From Zoogloea sp016790385 (GTDB lineage Bacteria > Pseudomonadota > Gammaproteobacteria > Burkholderiales > Rhodocyclaceae), in assembly GCF_041916735.1 (NCBI RefSeq), contig NZ_JAYRYY010000019.1: a DNA stretch of 64,000 bases; one strand, given 5' to 3'. The notes below the pieces were generated by a model. That model ran no database searches and had not been told where the DNA came from. It saw only the letters and a list, made by a program, of their open reading frames with translations. This document shows positions 42,081 to 52,135 of this stretch, one piece after another. Both the position numbers and the translations under genes were made by a program. Positions within the stretch are counted from its first letter, which is position 1, and every line of letters starts with the position of its first letter.

Positions 42081-42351
42081 GCTCGAGTTTCTGGAAAGCG
42101 CGCTGACCGAATGGAAGCGCCTGGATGGATCGCTGAAGGACCAGTTCAAGAAAAAGCTGGCCGAGCGGCTCATCGACCCACGGATCCCCTCGGCCAAGCT
42201 CCACGGTCACCCGGACCGCTACAAGATCAAGCTGCGCAGCATCGGCTACCGGCTGGTCTATGAAGTTCAGGACCAGCGCCTGATCGTACTGGTCGTCGCC
42301 GTTGGCAAGCGGGACAAGAACGCCGTCTATAAGGCCGCCGAAAGTCGCTAG
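42070..42351 (+). CDS. Type II toxin, RelE/ParE (StbE-like) family
   Basis: 93 residues from ATG 42070, inside the antitoxin 3' end. RelE-fold signatures: YELEFLESALTEWKRLDGSL, then LHGHPDRYKIKLRSIGYRLV and VLVVAVGKRDKNAVYKAA, where basic and aromatic C-terminal residues (R, K, Y) would cleave ribosome-bound mRNA. The reading frame is complete, so the module looks functional. Membership in the RelE mRNA-interferase branch rather than the ParE gyrase branch is inferred from these motifs. Confidence 0.88.
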   Translation: MSYELEFLESALTEWKRLDGSLKDQFKKKLAERLIDPRIPSAKLHGHPDRYKIKLRSIGYRLVYEVQDQRLIVLVVAVGKRDKNAVYKAAESR

Positions 42352-42440
42352 CCCACGACTGAACGGCTTGGCGCATCACCACAACCACGGGCATGGCGTA
42401 CCCCGAGCGTGACCATCGCCCCCAGTCAGGAGTAAACACA

Positions 42441-43586
42441 ATGGGACCCCTCCACGGCGTGAAGGTGGTGGAATTCGCCGCCCTCGGCCCCTGCCCGATG
42501 GCTGCCATGATCCTGGCCGACCTTGGCGCCGAGGTCGTGCGCATCGAACGCAAGCCCGCCCCCGGCGCCAAGCCGGCTTCCGACCTTTTTGATCCGAAGA
42601 TCGACATCCTCAACCGCAGCCGGCGTGTCGTCACCCTCGACCTGAAGAAGCCCGAGGGGCTGGCCGCGGCGAAGCAGTTGGTGGCCGGTGCCGACATCCT
42701 CGTCGAAGGCTACCGCCCCGGCGTGATGGAGCGCATCGGCCTGGGCCCGGACACCTGCCTCGAAGCCAACCCGCGCCTCGTCTACGGCCGCATGACTGGC
42801 TGGGGCCAGACCGGCCCACTGGCCCACGCCGCCGGCCACGACATCAACTACCTGTCGCTCTCGGGCGCCCTGCACGCCATCGGCGAGCCGGGCGGCAAGC
42901 CGGTGGTGCCCCTCAACCTGGTGGCTGACTGCGGCGGTGGCGCCATGCTGCTGGTGGTGGGCGTGCTAGCCGCCCTCACTGAGGCGCGCAAATCCGCCCA
43001 GGGCCAGGTGGTGGATGCCGCCATGACCGACGGCTCGGCCCTGCTGATGACCATGATGTACACCCTCAAGGCCATGGGCCAATGGACGCAGCAGCGGGGC
43101 AGCAACCTCCTCGATGGCGGCGCCCATTTCTACGACACCTACTGCTGCGCCGACGGCAAGTACCTCTCCATCGGCCCCATCGAGCCCCAGTTCTACGCCC
43201 TGTTCCTGCAAAAAACCGGCCTTGCCGACCCGGACTTCAGCCGGCAGTGGGACCGCGCGCGCTGGCCCGAATTGAAGGCCCGCCTCGCCGCCCATCTCCT
43301 GACCCGGACACGGGACGAATGGTGCGGCCTGCTCGAAGGTACGGACGCCTGCGTGGCCCCCGTGCTGGACATGGACGAAGCCCCTGAACACCCGCACAAT
43401 CGGGCCCGCGGCACCTTCATCGAGCTTGGCGGCGTGACGCAGCCGGCCCCGGCGCCCCGTTTCAGCCGCAGCATTCCCCCACCGCCCCGCCCGCCGGTTG
43501 TCGGCGCCACCGGCGAGGACGTGCTCGCCGACTGGGGCTTCACCCCGGTTGAGATCACGGATTTGCGCAACTCGGGCGCCATCTAA
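42441..43586 (+). CDS. Alpha-methylacyl-CoA racemase (CaiB/BaiF CoA-transferase family III)
   Basis: 381 residues from ATG 42441 after CAGGAG. The racemase residues are present with exact family spacing: H133 and D134 in GHDINYLSL, D163 in LVADCGGG, and E248 in GPIEPQF (mycobacterial MCR: H126, D156, E241). It interconverts 2R- and 2S-methylacyl-CoA so that branched chains can enter beta-oxidation. Its presence with an HSD10-like dehydrogenase points to 2-methyl-branched acyl-CoA breakdown by this cluster. Confidence 0.9.
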   Translation: MGPLHGVKVVEFAALGPCPMAAMILADLGAEVVRIERKPAPGAKPASDLFDPKIDILNRSRRVVTLDLKKPEGLAAAKQLVAGADILVEGYRPGVMERIGLGPDTCLEANPRLVYGRMTGWGQTGPLAHAAGHDINYLSLSGALHAIGEPGGKPVVPLNLVADCGGGAMLLVVGVLAALTEARKSAQGQVVDAAMTDGSALLMTMMYTLKAMGQWTQQRGSNLLDGGAHFYDTYCCADGKYLSIGPIEPQFYALFLQKTGLADPDFSRQWDRARWPELKARLAAHLLTRTRDEWCGLLEGTDACVAPVLDMDEAPEHPHNRARGTFIELGGVTQPAPAPRFSRSIPPPPRPPVVGATGEDVLADWGFTPVEITDLRNSGAI

Positions 43587-43606
43587 CAACAGCAACAGGA
43601 GAGCAC

Positions 43607-44383
43607 ATGGAATACCAGAACATCATCGTCGAGACCCGCGGCAAGGTTGGCCTCATCACCCTCAACCGTCCCAAGGCCCTCAACGCCCTCAACGACGCCC
43701 TGGTGGATGAGCTGGGCCTCGCCCTGAATGCCTTCGAGGCCGACGAGGCCATCGGCTGCATCGTCATCACCGGCTCCGAGAAGGCCTTCGCCGCCGGCGC
43801 CGACATCACCATGATGGCCAAATTCAGCTACATGGACGCCTACAAGGGCGACTACATCACCCGCAACTGGGAGCGCGTGAAGACCTGCCGCAAGCCGGTG
43901 ATTGCCGCCGTGGCGGGTTTCGCCCTGGGCGGCGGCTGCGAGCTGGCCATGAGCTGCGACATGATCTACGCCGCCGACACGGCCAAGTTCGGCCAGCCCG
44001 AAGTGAAGCTCGGCATCCTGCCCGGCGCCGGCGGCACCCAGCGCCTGCCCCGCGCCGTGGGCAAGGCCAAGGCCATGGACCTGTGCCTCACCGCCCGCAT
44101 GATGGACGCCGCCGAGGCCGAAAAGTCCGGCCTCGTCGCCCGCGTGATCCCCGCCGACCAGCTGCTGGAAGAGACCCTGAAAGCCGCCACCACCATCGCC
44201 GGCTTCTCCCTGCCGGTGGTCATGATGATCAAGGAGTCGGTGAACCGCGCCTACGAGAGCAGCCTCAACGAAGGCCTGCTCTTCGAACGCCGGGTCTTCC
44301 ACGCCGCCTTCGCCCTGGACGACCAGAAGGAAGGCATGGCCGCCTTCGTCGAGAAGCGCAAGGCCGAGTTCAAGAACCAGTAA
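43607..44383 (+). CDS. Enoyl-CoA hydratase (crotonase family)
   Basis: 258 residues. Catalytic glutamates E112 (GGGCELAMSCD) and E132 (FGQPEVKLGILPGAGGTQR) are 20 residues apart as in rat mitochondrial hydratase (E144/E164). The oxyanion-hole segments SEKAFAAGADITMM and AGFALGGG are present. It hydrates 2-enoyl-CoA to 3-hydroxyacyl-CoA. It follows the racemase gene by 20 bp, with CAGGAG upstream, and ends the beta-oxidation cluster before a strong terminator. Confidence 0.94.
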   Translation: MEYQNIIVETRGKVGLITLNRPKALNALNDALVDELGLALNAFEADEAIGCIVITGSEKAFAAGADITMMAKFSYMDAYKGDYITRNWERVKTCRKPVIAAVAGFALGGGCELAMSCDMIYAADTAKFGQPEVKLGILPGAGGTQRLPRAVGKAKAMDLCLTARMMDAAEAEKSGLVARVIPADQLLEETLKAATTIAGFSLPVVMMIKESVNRAYESSLNEGLLFERRVFHAAFALDDQKEGMAAFVEKRKAEFKNQ

Positions 44384-44407
44384 CCAGGGGTTCGCGGCAG
44401 TACGAAT

Positions 44408-44429
44408 AAGGGGGCTTCGGCCCCCTTTT
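44408..44429 (+). terminator. Rho-independent terminator of the beta-oxidation cluster
   Basis: AAGGGGGC-TTCG-GCCCCCTT, an 8-bp stem closed by a C(UUCG)G tetraloop and followed by T residues, 24 bp after the enoyl-CoA hydratase stop. Confidence 0.92.
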
Positions 44430-44621
44430 CATGTACAGACCTGGACAACATTTTGACGAGAGACGGGGAGCAAAATCTCACTTGCCCTGTACGGCTTAGC
44501 TCCGGAAAGCCAAAGTAATTGAGCACTACGCCGCTCCAGCGCCAAGCCGATGCTTCAATTGAGGCGATACGTTCATTGATACATCTTTTTGGCACCTCTC
44601 ATCGGATTCAGGAGCACTCAC

Positions 44622-44867
44622 ACGGAGACCGCCAAACTATCCCGGTCCGGCCGCTCACAGGCCCTGCGGCTACCCAAGGATTTCCGCATCGAAGGTAGCG
44701 AAGTACGCATCCGCCGCCACAGCGCCGCCGTAGTTTTTGAGCTTATCGCCAACGATTGGGCTTGGCTGGACGCCCTGGCAGCGCCCATGGACACCGGCTT
44801 CCAGCAGGCAGCCTGCGAGCAGCCCACCGCCGAAGAGAACCCGGAACTGGGTCGCCTGTTCGACTGA
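44622..44867 (+). pseudogene. vapB-like antitoxin remnant lacking a normal start codon
   Basis: The frame reads TETAKLSRSGRSQALRLPKD then FRIEGSEVRIRRHSAAV, the AbrB/SpoVT swapped-hairpin region of VapB antitoxins, and ends at 44867. The ribosome site CAGGAG (44609-44614) is seven bases before ACG at 44622, just where VapB proteins normally begin with ATG, so ATG appears to have mutated to ACG. Upstream in-frame TTG 44589 is an unlikely start. It is followed 9 bp later by a frameshifted vapC. Confidence 0.7.
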
Positions 44868-44876
44868 CCCCCGCCG

Positions 44877-45304
44877 ATGCGCTACCTGCTCGACGCCGAT
44901 GCTGTCATTTCAGCCCTAAACACGCCGGCCGGCCCGGTACACACCGGCTCCACGCCATCGCACCGACAGACGTTGGCGTCAGCGCCGTCGTCATGCACGA
45001 GTTATACGTCGGCGCGTTCAAGAGCCAAAGGCGCGCACACAAGCTGGCCCGCGTGGATGCCTGGCGCTTCGAGGTGCTGCCGCTGGACACCGAAGACGCC
45101 CACCTTGCAGGTGAAATCCGCGCCTGCCTGGCCGCACAGGGCATCCCCATCGGCGCCTACGACATCCTGATTGCCGGCCAGGCCCGCACCCGCGGGTTGG
45201 TACTGATTACACGCAAGCTGCGCGAGTTCGAGCGCGTACACGGGCTCAGTACCAAGAACTGGCAGGACGAGGCAGGCACCTGGGAGGGTGTGAAGAAATC
45301 GTAG
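44877..45304 (+). pseudogene. vapC-like PIN-domain toxin, frameshifted
   Basis: From ATG 44877 the frame gives MRYLLDADAVISALNTPAGP, with the first PIN-domain aspartate D6. Continuation as VapC (HRLHAIAPTDVGVSAVVMHE, LPLDTEDAHLAGEIRACLAA, IPIGAYDILIAGQARTRGL, LREFERVHGL) lies in another frame, requiring a net one-base loss near 44935-44950. Both halves are in order, so it was once one VapC ribonuclease gene. The final codons read into repeat copy C, which supplies the present stop; the codon before the repeat is TGG. Confidence 0.78.
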
Positions 45305-45341
45305 CGAACGCGGGTCGCGCGGCAGATTTATTCACGCCCTC
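45284..45341. repeat. Dispersed inverted-repeat element, copy C (internally deleted)
   Basis: 58 bp. Both ends of the 121-bp family are kept (GAGGGTGTGAAGAAATCGTAG and GCAGATTTATTCACGCCCTC with one change), but the central ~63 bp including the hairpin are missing. It starts directly after an in-frame TGG at the end of the vapC remnant, where other copies follow TGA. Confidence 0.82.
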
Positions 45342-45482
45342 CGAGCAAACCGGGTTGCCACGGTGGCAGGCCATGACCCAAGCCGCCCAGCCGTGCTCCG
45401 GGACGCGCAAAGATCTCAAGGGGCCAGGTCAACCGCCCGTCGTGGTTCGGCCGAGTCATCGGCATGCAGTTGATCGAAGTTA

Positions 45483-45503
45483 GGGGGCGATGCATTCGCC
45501 CCC
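45483..45503 (-). terminator. Hairpin downstream of the chain-length determinant gene
   Basis: GGGGGCGA / TCGCCCCC, 8-bp perfect stem with a 5-nt loop, 20 bp beyond the stop of the minus-strand gene at 45524. No T-tract. The rest of the gap 45342-45523 holds nothing I recognise. Confidence 0.5.
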
Positions 45504-45523
45504 GACAAGCGCGCCCAAACGTC

Positions 45524-47554
45524 TTACATCGCCCGCAGGGCCGGCATCAGGGGGTCGACTTCGGCGGCGCTGAGTTTGGGACCTTCCGGCGCCATGGTAG
45601 CGTAGAGGGCCAGGGCTTCGGCGCTGGGGCGGCCGACAAGCTTGCCGAGTTCGGCGAAACGCAGGCCCTGGCGGACGAGCCACGCAATGCAGGTGTGGCG
45701 CAGTACTTCCGCGGTCACACCGCCGGCGCTGGCCAGACCGGCATCGAAGGCGGCGCAGGCCAGGATGGATTGGATATCCTCCGGGCGCAGGCGGGCACCG
45801 GCGGCATCCTGGAGCAGGGGCGCATCGACACCGCCGATGGGCGATGGACGGCACTCGGACATCCAGGCAGGGAGCTTGAGAATGCGCGGGGCATTGCCAC
45901 CCACCTGCAACACGCCGCCGGTGCTGTCGCAATCACCCTGGCGCAGGGCTGCCGCCTCGTCGGCGGTGAGGCCCATCAGCAGCAAGCCGAGCACAAAACG
46001 CCCTTCGCCGGCCGATGCCGCCAGCAGGTCGACCACTTCCTCCTGAGCCAGCTCCCGCGGCGGCCGGGACGCGGCGGCGAGCAGCCCGGAGGGCGCGGCA
46101 CCGGCGACAAGGTCGGCGGAGGACGGCTCGGGCAGCGACGGCGATGCCACCGCGTCACCGGGCACGCCCCCCCAGGGCTGGTGCATGATCAACGTTGTGG
46201 ATGCGGGCGTCTGGAGTGGCGCCTGACGGTTGAACAGCTCGACAAACCAGATGGCCACCAACCCAAGCCCGAAGGCCGTGGCGAACACGATCAGGGCGTC
46301 GATCAGGTAGTCCGGGCGAAAGGGCTTGCCGGGAACACTGGCGGCTTCCACGAGGTTCAGGGCGGGCAGGCGGCTCTGCTCACTGGCCTCAAGCTTGGCC
46401 AGGCGCTCCTGGGCTTCGCGGCTGGCCTTTTCGATCTGAGCCAGATCGTCCTCCAGCCCCTTGGCCTGGGTGAAGCGCTGGGAGAAATCCTGCATGGTCG
46501 AGCGCTGGGCGCGGATCTCCGCCTGGAGCCGTTCGATGGTGGCCCGCGCGCTGGCCACCTCGTCCTGGGCCGCGCCCAGGGCGGCCTGACGGCTGGCAGC
46601 CCGCTGGGCCTCGATCTGACGCTCCATCTCGGCGAGGCGGCTCTGGAGGGATTTGGCCCGGGGGTCCATGCGCATGAACTCGGGGGTGTAGGTCCGCTCC
46701 ATCTGGCGGATCTCCTCGGCAATCTGGGAGGCGCGGGCCTCCATGTTGGCGAGGGTCGGGTCGTCGGCGCCGGGCGCGCTGCCCCGCCCGCCGGACTGCA
46801 TGGCCTTGAGGCGGGCCTCGGCTACGGCGGCCTTCTCGGTGGCGGTGTTGAGGGACGCACTCAGCCCCTTGATGCGGGCCACCGCCTCGTTCTCCTCCCG
46901 CTCGGGTGACAGTACGCCGGTGGTGTTGCGGAAGGTGTCCAGACGCTGGCGCCGGGCCTGCACGGTGGCGGCAAGGCGCTCGGCCTCCTGGCGGGCCTGA
47001 GCCAGACCTTCGCCGGCGGCGGCGCCGAAGGAGGCCTTCATGTCTTCCCGGTAGATGTCCACCAGACTGTTCAGGGCGGCGGCCAGTTGGGCCGGTTGAA
47101 AGCCCGTGGCCTGCAATTCGACCACGCCGGTGCCCTCCACCGCCTCGGCACTGATCATCTCGCGCAGACGGCTGGCGGCATCCCCGCCCGGCAGAGGCTG
47201 GCCAGCCTTGGCGAGCGCCTCCCCCACCTTTTCAAGCAAGGGGCGGCTGGTGAGCACCTGCACTTGGGTGAGCAATTCCGAGGAGCTGCGCGGCACTTCG
47301 CTGGAACCAGGCAGCAGGGGCGATGTGCCGGGGCGCGGCTCGGTACTGCCCGGGGTGATCTGCACCCGAGCCGTCGCCCGATATTCGGCCGGGCGGAGAA
47401 AATTCCATAGCAGGCCTGGAATGAGCACGATCAGGAACACCGTGGCAAAAACCTGGAGACGCCGCCGGTTGCTCTGTCGCGTCTTGGTTTCGGCGTCGAC
47501 GCCCGGTGTCACATCGTGTTCAAGGGAACTGCGCAAGGAGGAAAGCAGACGCAT
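45524..47554 (-). CDS. Wzz/GNVR-type polysaccharide chain-length determinant fused to a degenerate tyrosine-recombinase-like domain
   Basis: 676 residues. TM1 (about 34-53), a Wzz-type periplasmic N-domain, long coiled coils (about 180-395), the GNVR-region PALNLVEAASVPGKPFRPD and TM2 (about 415-439) form a complete chain-length determinant. Instead of a tyrosine kinase, the cytoplasmic tail (about 500-660) reads like the catalytic half of a phage integrase: LLLMGLTADEAAALRQGDC, then EVLRHTCIAWLVRQG and ELGKLVGRPSAEALALYATM. Box I Arg is T530, the box II His is E616, R619 and H620 remain, the later His is R642, and Y651 is kept. It is probably a non-catalytic domain. Confidence 0.7.
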   Translation of the reverse strand: MRLLSSLRSSLEHDVTPGVDAETKTRQSNRRRLQVFATVFLIVLIPGLLWNFLRPAEYRATARVQITPGSTEPRPGTSPLLPGSSEVPRSSSELLTQVQVLTSRPLLEKVGEALAKAGQPLPGGDAASRLREMISAEAVEGTGVVELQATGFQPAQLAAALNSLVDIYREDMKASFGAAAGEGLAQARQEAERLAATVQARRQRLDTFRNTTGVLSPEREENEAVARIKGLSASLNTATEKAAVAEARLKAMQSGGRGSAPGADDPTLANMEARASQIAEEIRQMERTYTPEFMRMDPRAKSLQSRLAEMERQIEAQRAASRQAALGAAQDEVASARATIERLQAEIRAQRSTMQDFSQRFTQAKGLEDDLAQIEKASREAQERLAKLEASEQSRLPALNLVEAASVPGKPFRPDYLIDALIVFATAFGLGLVAIWFVELFNRQAPLQTPASTTLIMHQPWGGVPGDAVASPSLPEPSSADLVAGAAPSGLLAAASRPPRELAQEEVVDLLAASAGEGRFVLGLLLMGLTADEAAALRQGDCDSTGGVLQVGGNAPRILKLPAWMSECRPSPIGGVDAPLLQDAAGARLRPEDIQSILACAAFDAGLASAGGVTAEVLRHTCIAWLVRQGLRFAELGKLVGRPSAEALALYATMAPEGPKLSAAEVDPLMPALRAM

Positions 47555-47717
47555 GGGGATTTCCGCGGTTCGTTGGCCCGTGGATACAAGCGGCAAAACT
47601 GCATCGGAGTATTCGGCGGTACTTCCCGCGGGTCAAGCGCCGAGCGTGGATAAACGCGAAATAGTGCCTTGTGCTGATCGGCCGGACCGCGCGCCCGCCG
47701 CGCCCCGGCCGACCGCG

Positions 47718-49370
<1,653 letters not shown>

Positions 49371-49467
49371 GGTCGATTCCTGAAGGATGAATTCGGGGCC
49401 GGCGCAACGGGCATCACCCGGGCAGCATTCGGCGAGCCCGCTATTTTCCTTCAAATCGGGGGGCGGA

Positions 49468-50316
49468 TCACAGCCCCGCGTGCGGCGCGGTGCGATGCAT
49501 GCCACGCCGGGGACGGAACTGGCGGGTGTCCCGGTAGTAATCGGCACACTCGCTGTCGGGCGTCACGCCCGGAATGCCAAGCAGCGGCAGAGGCGACAGG
49601 GCGGCCTTGTCGAAGGGCCGATCCGGGTCGGCGAGGCGCGCGGCAAGCCAGGCGTCGGCCTCGGCCTGGCGCTTCTCTGCGGGCAGGTCCAGCCAGTCCG
49701 CGTCTACTTGCCGGTAGATGGCCTTGCCACACAGACCGAAGAAAGGCTGCCGCAGCTGATCCCAGCTACCGTGGCCAAAGATGAGGAAGCGGGTGCTGTC
49801 CAGCAGGCGGACGCGGCGGGTCCACAAGGCCTCTTCCCAGGCATGGGCCGCCAGCAGGGCCGGGATGTCCGGGTCGGCGGAGACCACCAGCACACCGCAC
49901 TCGTCGAACTGGGTCAGGGCGTCACGCACAGGCCCGCGCCCGGGCAGGCTGGCGGCAGACCTGACAGCCTGCTCCCGCAGGTGCAGGGCATTGCAAGCCG
50001 CCTTGCTGCGTGGCCATACACACCAGGCCAAGGCGTTGAAGAAGTCGTGCCAGTCCTTGGGCCGGGTGGGCACCTCGCCGCTGGCGTGGATGTGCTGCTC
50101 GTAGGCCTCAATACCTTCGGCGGGCAGGACAAAGCGTAGCGGATGCCCGGAACCACTCACCGCTCCGGGAGCATGGGCATGCAGGCAGGCGGTCAGCGCA
50201 GCCGCATCGGGCAGGCCATCCGGAAATCCGGACAGCAGGCGGGCGATGGGCTCGAAGAGGGGGCGCTGGGCGAAGGCGGCGGGAGAATGCGCCCGGGTCT
50301 GGCTGTGGGAAGACAC
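49468..50316 (-). CDS. DUF3025 family protein
   Basis: 282 residues from a GTG at 50316. The core DWHDFFNALAWCVWPRSKAA and LTQFDECGVLVVS, FLIFGHGSWDQLRQPF and GKAIYRQ motifs define DUF3025, a cytoplasmic family of unknown function common in beta- and gammaproteobacteria. The start is a judgement: the frame stays open upstream but without family-like sequence. It is third in a minus-strand group after pyrC and a small lipoprotein gene. Confidence 0.8.
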   Translation of the reverse strand: MSSHSQTRAHSPAAFAQRPLFEPIARLLSGFPDGLPDAAALTACLHAHAPGAVSGSGHPLRFVLPAEGIEAYEQHIHASGEVPTRPKDWHDFFNALAWCVWPRSKAACNALHLREQAVRSAASLPGRGPVRDALTQFDECGVLVVSADPDIPALLAAHAWEEALWTRRVRLLDSTRFLIFGHGSWDQLRQPFFGLCGKAIYRQVDADWLDLPAEKRQAEADAWLAARLADPDRPFDKAALSPLPLLGIPGVTPDSECADYYRDTRQFRPRRGMHRTAPHAGL

Positions 50317-50350
50317 GTGAGACCACCTGGAGGCCGGCTCGCGCCGAAGC

Positions 50351-50800
50351 TCACTCCTCGGCCGGACGGATCGGTTTGGCGGGCTTGTCGGCGGGGATGA
50401 ACTCAAGCTTGTCGTTTTTGCGGCTGAAGGTGCCGACCAGGCGGCCGGGAGGCTCGTCGGGGGGTTCCGCCCAGCGCTGGAACTCGCATTTCTCGGTACT
50501 CGCCAGATACCAGCTCTTGCCTTGCTTGAGCGCCCACAGACTGCTGCCGGCCTCAAAAACCTCCATCTTCACGCTGCCCGCCACCCCGGACTTGATGTCG
50601 TGGCGGCGCATGCAGGTGGGCATGCGCGACACGACCACGGCCTGCTCCACCTCGTCACTCCAGAACCAGCGCTGTTCGCGCACCAGGCTGATGTTTTCGT
50701 CCTTGTTGCCATTGACGATGAATGCCGCCCCCTCGTACTCACAGGCGGCGAGGAGGGGCAGGGCAAGAAGGAGCAGAAGGGGCTTGGGGATAGGGCGCAT
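50351..50800 (-). CDS. Small predicted lipoprotein, unknown function
   Basis: 149 residues. Signal peptide with lipobox (LPLLAAC, Cys about 20). The mature part has a conserved-looking WFWSDEVEQAVVVSRMPTCM and CEFQRWAEPPDEPPGRLVG. No catalytic motif is recognised. It lies 23 bp after pyrC and 34 bp before the DUF3025 gene, so the three are probably one transcript. Confidence 0.75.
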   Translation of the reverse strand: MRPIPKPLLLLLALPLLAACEYEGAAFIVNGNKDENISLVREQRWFWSDEVEQAVVVSRMPTCMRRHDIKSGVAGSVKMEVFEAGSSLWALKQGKSWYLASTEKCEFQRWAEPPDEPPGRLVGTFSRKNDKLEFIPADKPAKPIRPAEE

Positions 50801-50823
50801 CGTCGGGGCAAGGGCGGTCGGGA

Positions 50824-51864
50824 TCAGGCCAGCTTCCAGCGGATCTGCTCGCCACCTCGCAGGGGCACCAGGGGGTCGCCCGGCAGGTAATCGAGGCCGG
50901 CGGGCACGTCCCAGCTCTCCTTCACCAGGGTAATGGTGTCGGTGTTGCGGGGCAGGCGGTAGAAGTTGGGGCCGTTGAAGCTGGCAAAGGCCTCCAGCTT
51001 GTCGAGGGCGCCGGCGTCCTCGAAGGCTTCGGCGTAGAGCTCGATACCGGCGTGGGCGGTGTAGCAGCCGGCACAGCCGCAGGCCGCTTCCTTGGTGGTC
51101 CTGGCGTGGGGGGCCGAGTCGGTGCCGAGGAAGAACTTGGTGCTGCCGGAGGTGGCCACCTTCACCAGCGCCTCCCGGTGAGTCTCGCGCTTGAGGACCG
51201 GCAGGCAGTAGTGGTGCGGGCGGATGCCGCCGGCGAAGATCGCGTTGCGGTTGAGGAGCAGGTGGTGGGCGGTGATGGTGGCGCCCACGTTCGGCCCGGC
51301 TTCCGTCACGAACTGTGCGGCCTCGGCCGTCGTGATGTGCTCAAAGACGATGCGCAGGGTCGGGTAGCGCGCTGCAAGCGGCGCCAGTACGCGATCGATA
51401 AAGACACGCTCGCGATCAAAGATATCAACGTCAGCATGGGTCACCTCTCCGTGAACACATAGGGCAATGCCCTTTTCCGCCATCCGTTCGAGAACGGGAT
51501 ACACCTTGGCGATGTCGGTGACACCCGCGTCCGAATTGGTCGTGGCGCCCGCCGGGTAGAGCTTGGCGGCGGGGATGAAGCCGCTGGCGGCGGCCTTGTC
51601 GATCTCGTCGGGCCTGAGGGTATCGGTGAGATACAACGTCATGAGCGGCGCGAACTTGAGCCCTTCCGGCACCGCGGCGAGGATGCGCTGCCGATACGCC
51701 GCGGCCTGCTCAACGCTGGTCACCGGCGGCTTCAGGTTGGGCATGATCAGGGCACGGCCGAAGCGCCGGGCCGTATCCGGCACCACGGCGGCCAGGGCGG
51801 CGCCGTCACGCACGTGCAGGTGCCAGTCATCGGGGCGGACAAGGGTGAGGGAGAGGGCAGTCAT
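50824..51864 (-). CDS. pyrC: Dihydroorotase (PyrC type)
   Basis: 346 residues from ATG 51864. Zinc ligands H15 and H17 (PDDWHLHVRDG), carboxylated K101 (IPAAKLYPAGATTNSDAGV), HGEV, FEHITT, ITAHHLLLNRN and catalytic Asp in LGTDSAPH are all present. It closes N-carbamoyl-aspartate to dihydroorotate in pyrimidine synthesis. The length matches class II bacterial PyrC. It is divergent from the acidic amino acid operon. Confidence 0.95.
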   Translation of the reverse strand: MTALSLTLVRPDDWHLHVRDGAALAAVVPDTARRFGRALIMPNLKPPVTSVEQAAAYRQRILAAVPEGLKFAPLMTLYLTDTLRPDEIDKAAASGFIPAAKLYPAGATTNSDAGVTDIAKVYPVLERMAEKGIALCVHGEVTHADVDIFDRERVFIDRVLAPLAARYPTLRIVFEHITTAEAAQFVTEAGPNVGATITAHHLLLNRNAIFAGGIRPHHYCLPVLKRETHREALVKVATSGSTKFFLGTDSAPHARTTKEAACGCAGCYTAHAGIELYAEAFEDAGALDKLEAFASFNGPNFYRLPRNTDTITLVKESWDVPAGLDYLPGDPLVPLRGGEQIRWKLA

Positions 51865-52062
51865 GGGGAAGTCGATCCACAGGGCAAAGGGCTGATGCGC
51901 CCATTTTAGCAGCCCGCATACGCCCTCCCGCCCCGCACCCGTGCGGATTTCCGGGTGGCCTTTCGCCACCTCATCCGGAAATCCGAACGCTCACCACCCT
52001 CGCCCGTATAGGCGACCTTTTTCTTTCAAGCACTTAGGAAATCCCGATGGGCCGGCGCGAGC

Positions 52063-52078
52063 TGGCACGCCCCCTGCA
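52063..52078 (+). promoter_or_regulatory. Sigma-54 promoter upstream of gltI
   Basis: TGGCACGCCCCCTGCA matches the -24/-12 consensus (TGGCAC-N5-TTGCA) with the invariant GG and GC ten bases apart. It lies 58 bp before the gltI ATG. A sigma-54 activator and its kinase are encoded at 58535-61809, giving a ready regulator. Confidence 0.85.
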
Positions 52079-52135
52079 ATGTAAAGGGCACACGACGCCA
52101 GCGTCGCCCCCCACCCCTCGCAGGAGAACCGAACC

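Noticed and set aside
45524..46060. A separate integrase gene at the 3' end of the chain-length determinant
   Set aside because: The recombinase-like segment is in the same continuous frame as the GNVR protein with no internal stop or credible restart, so a fusion is the simpler reading.
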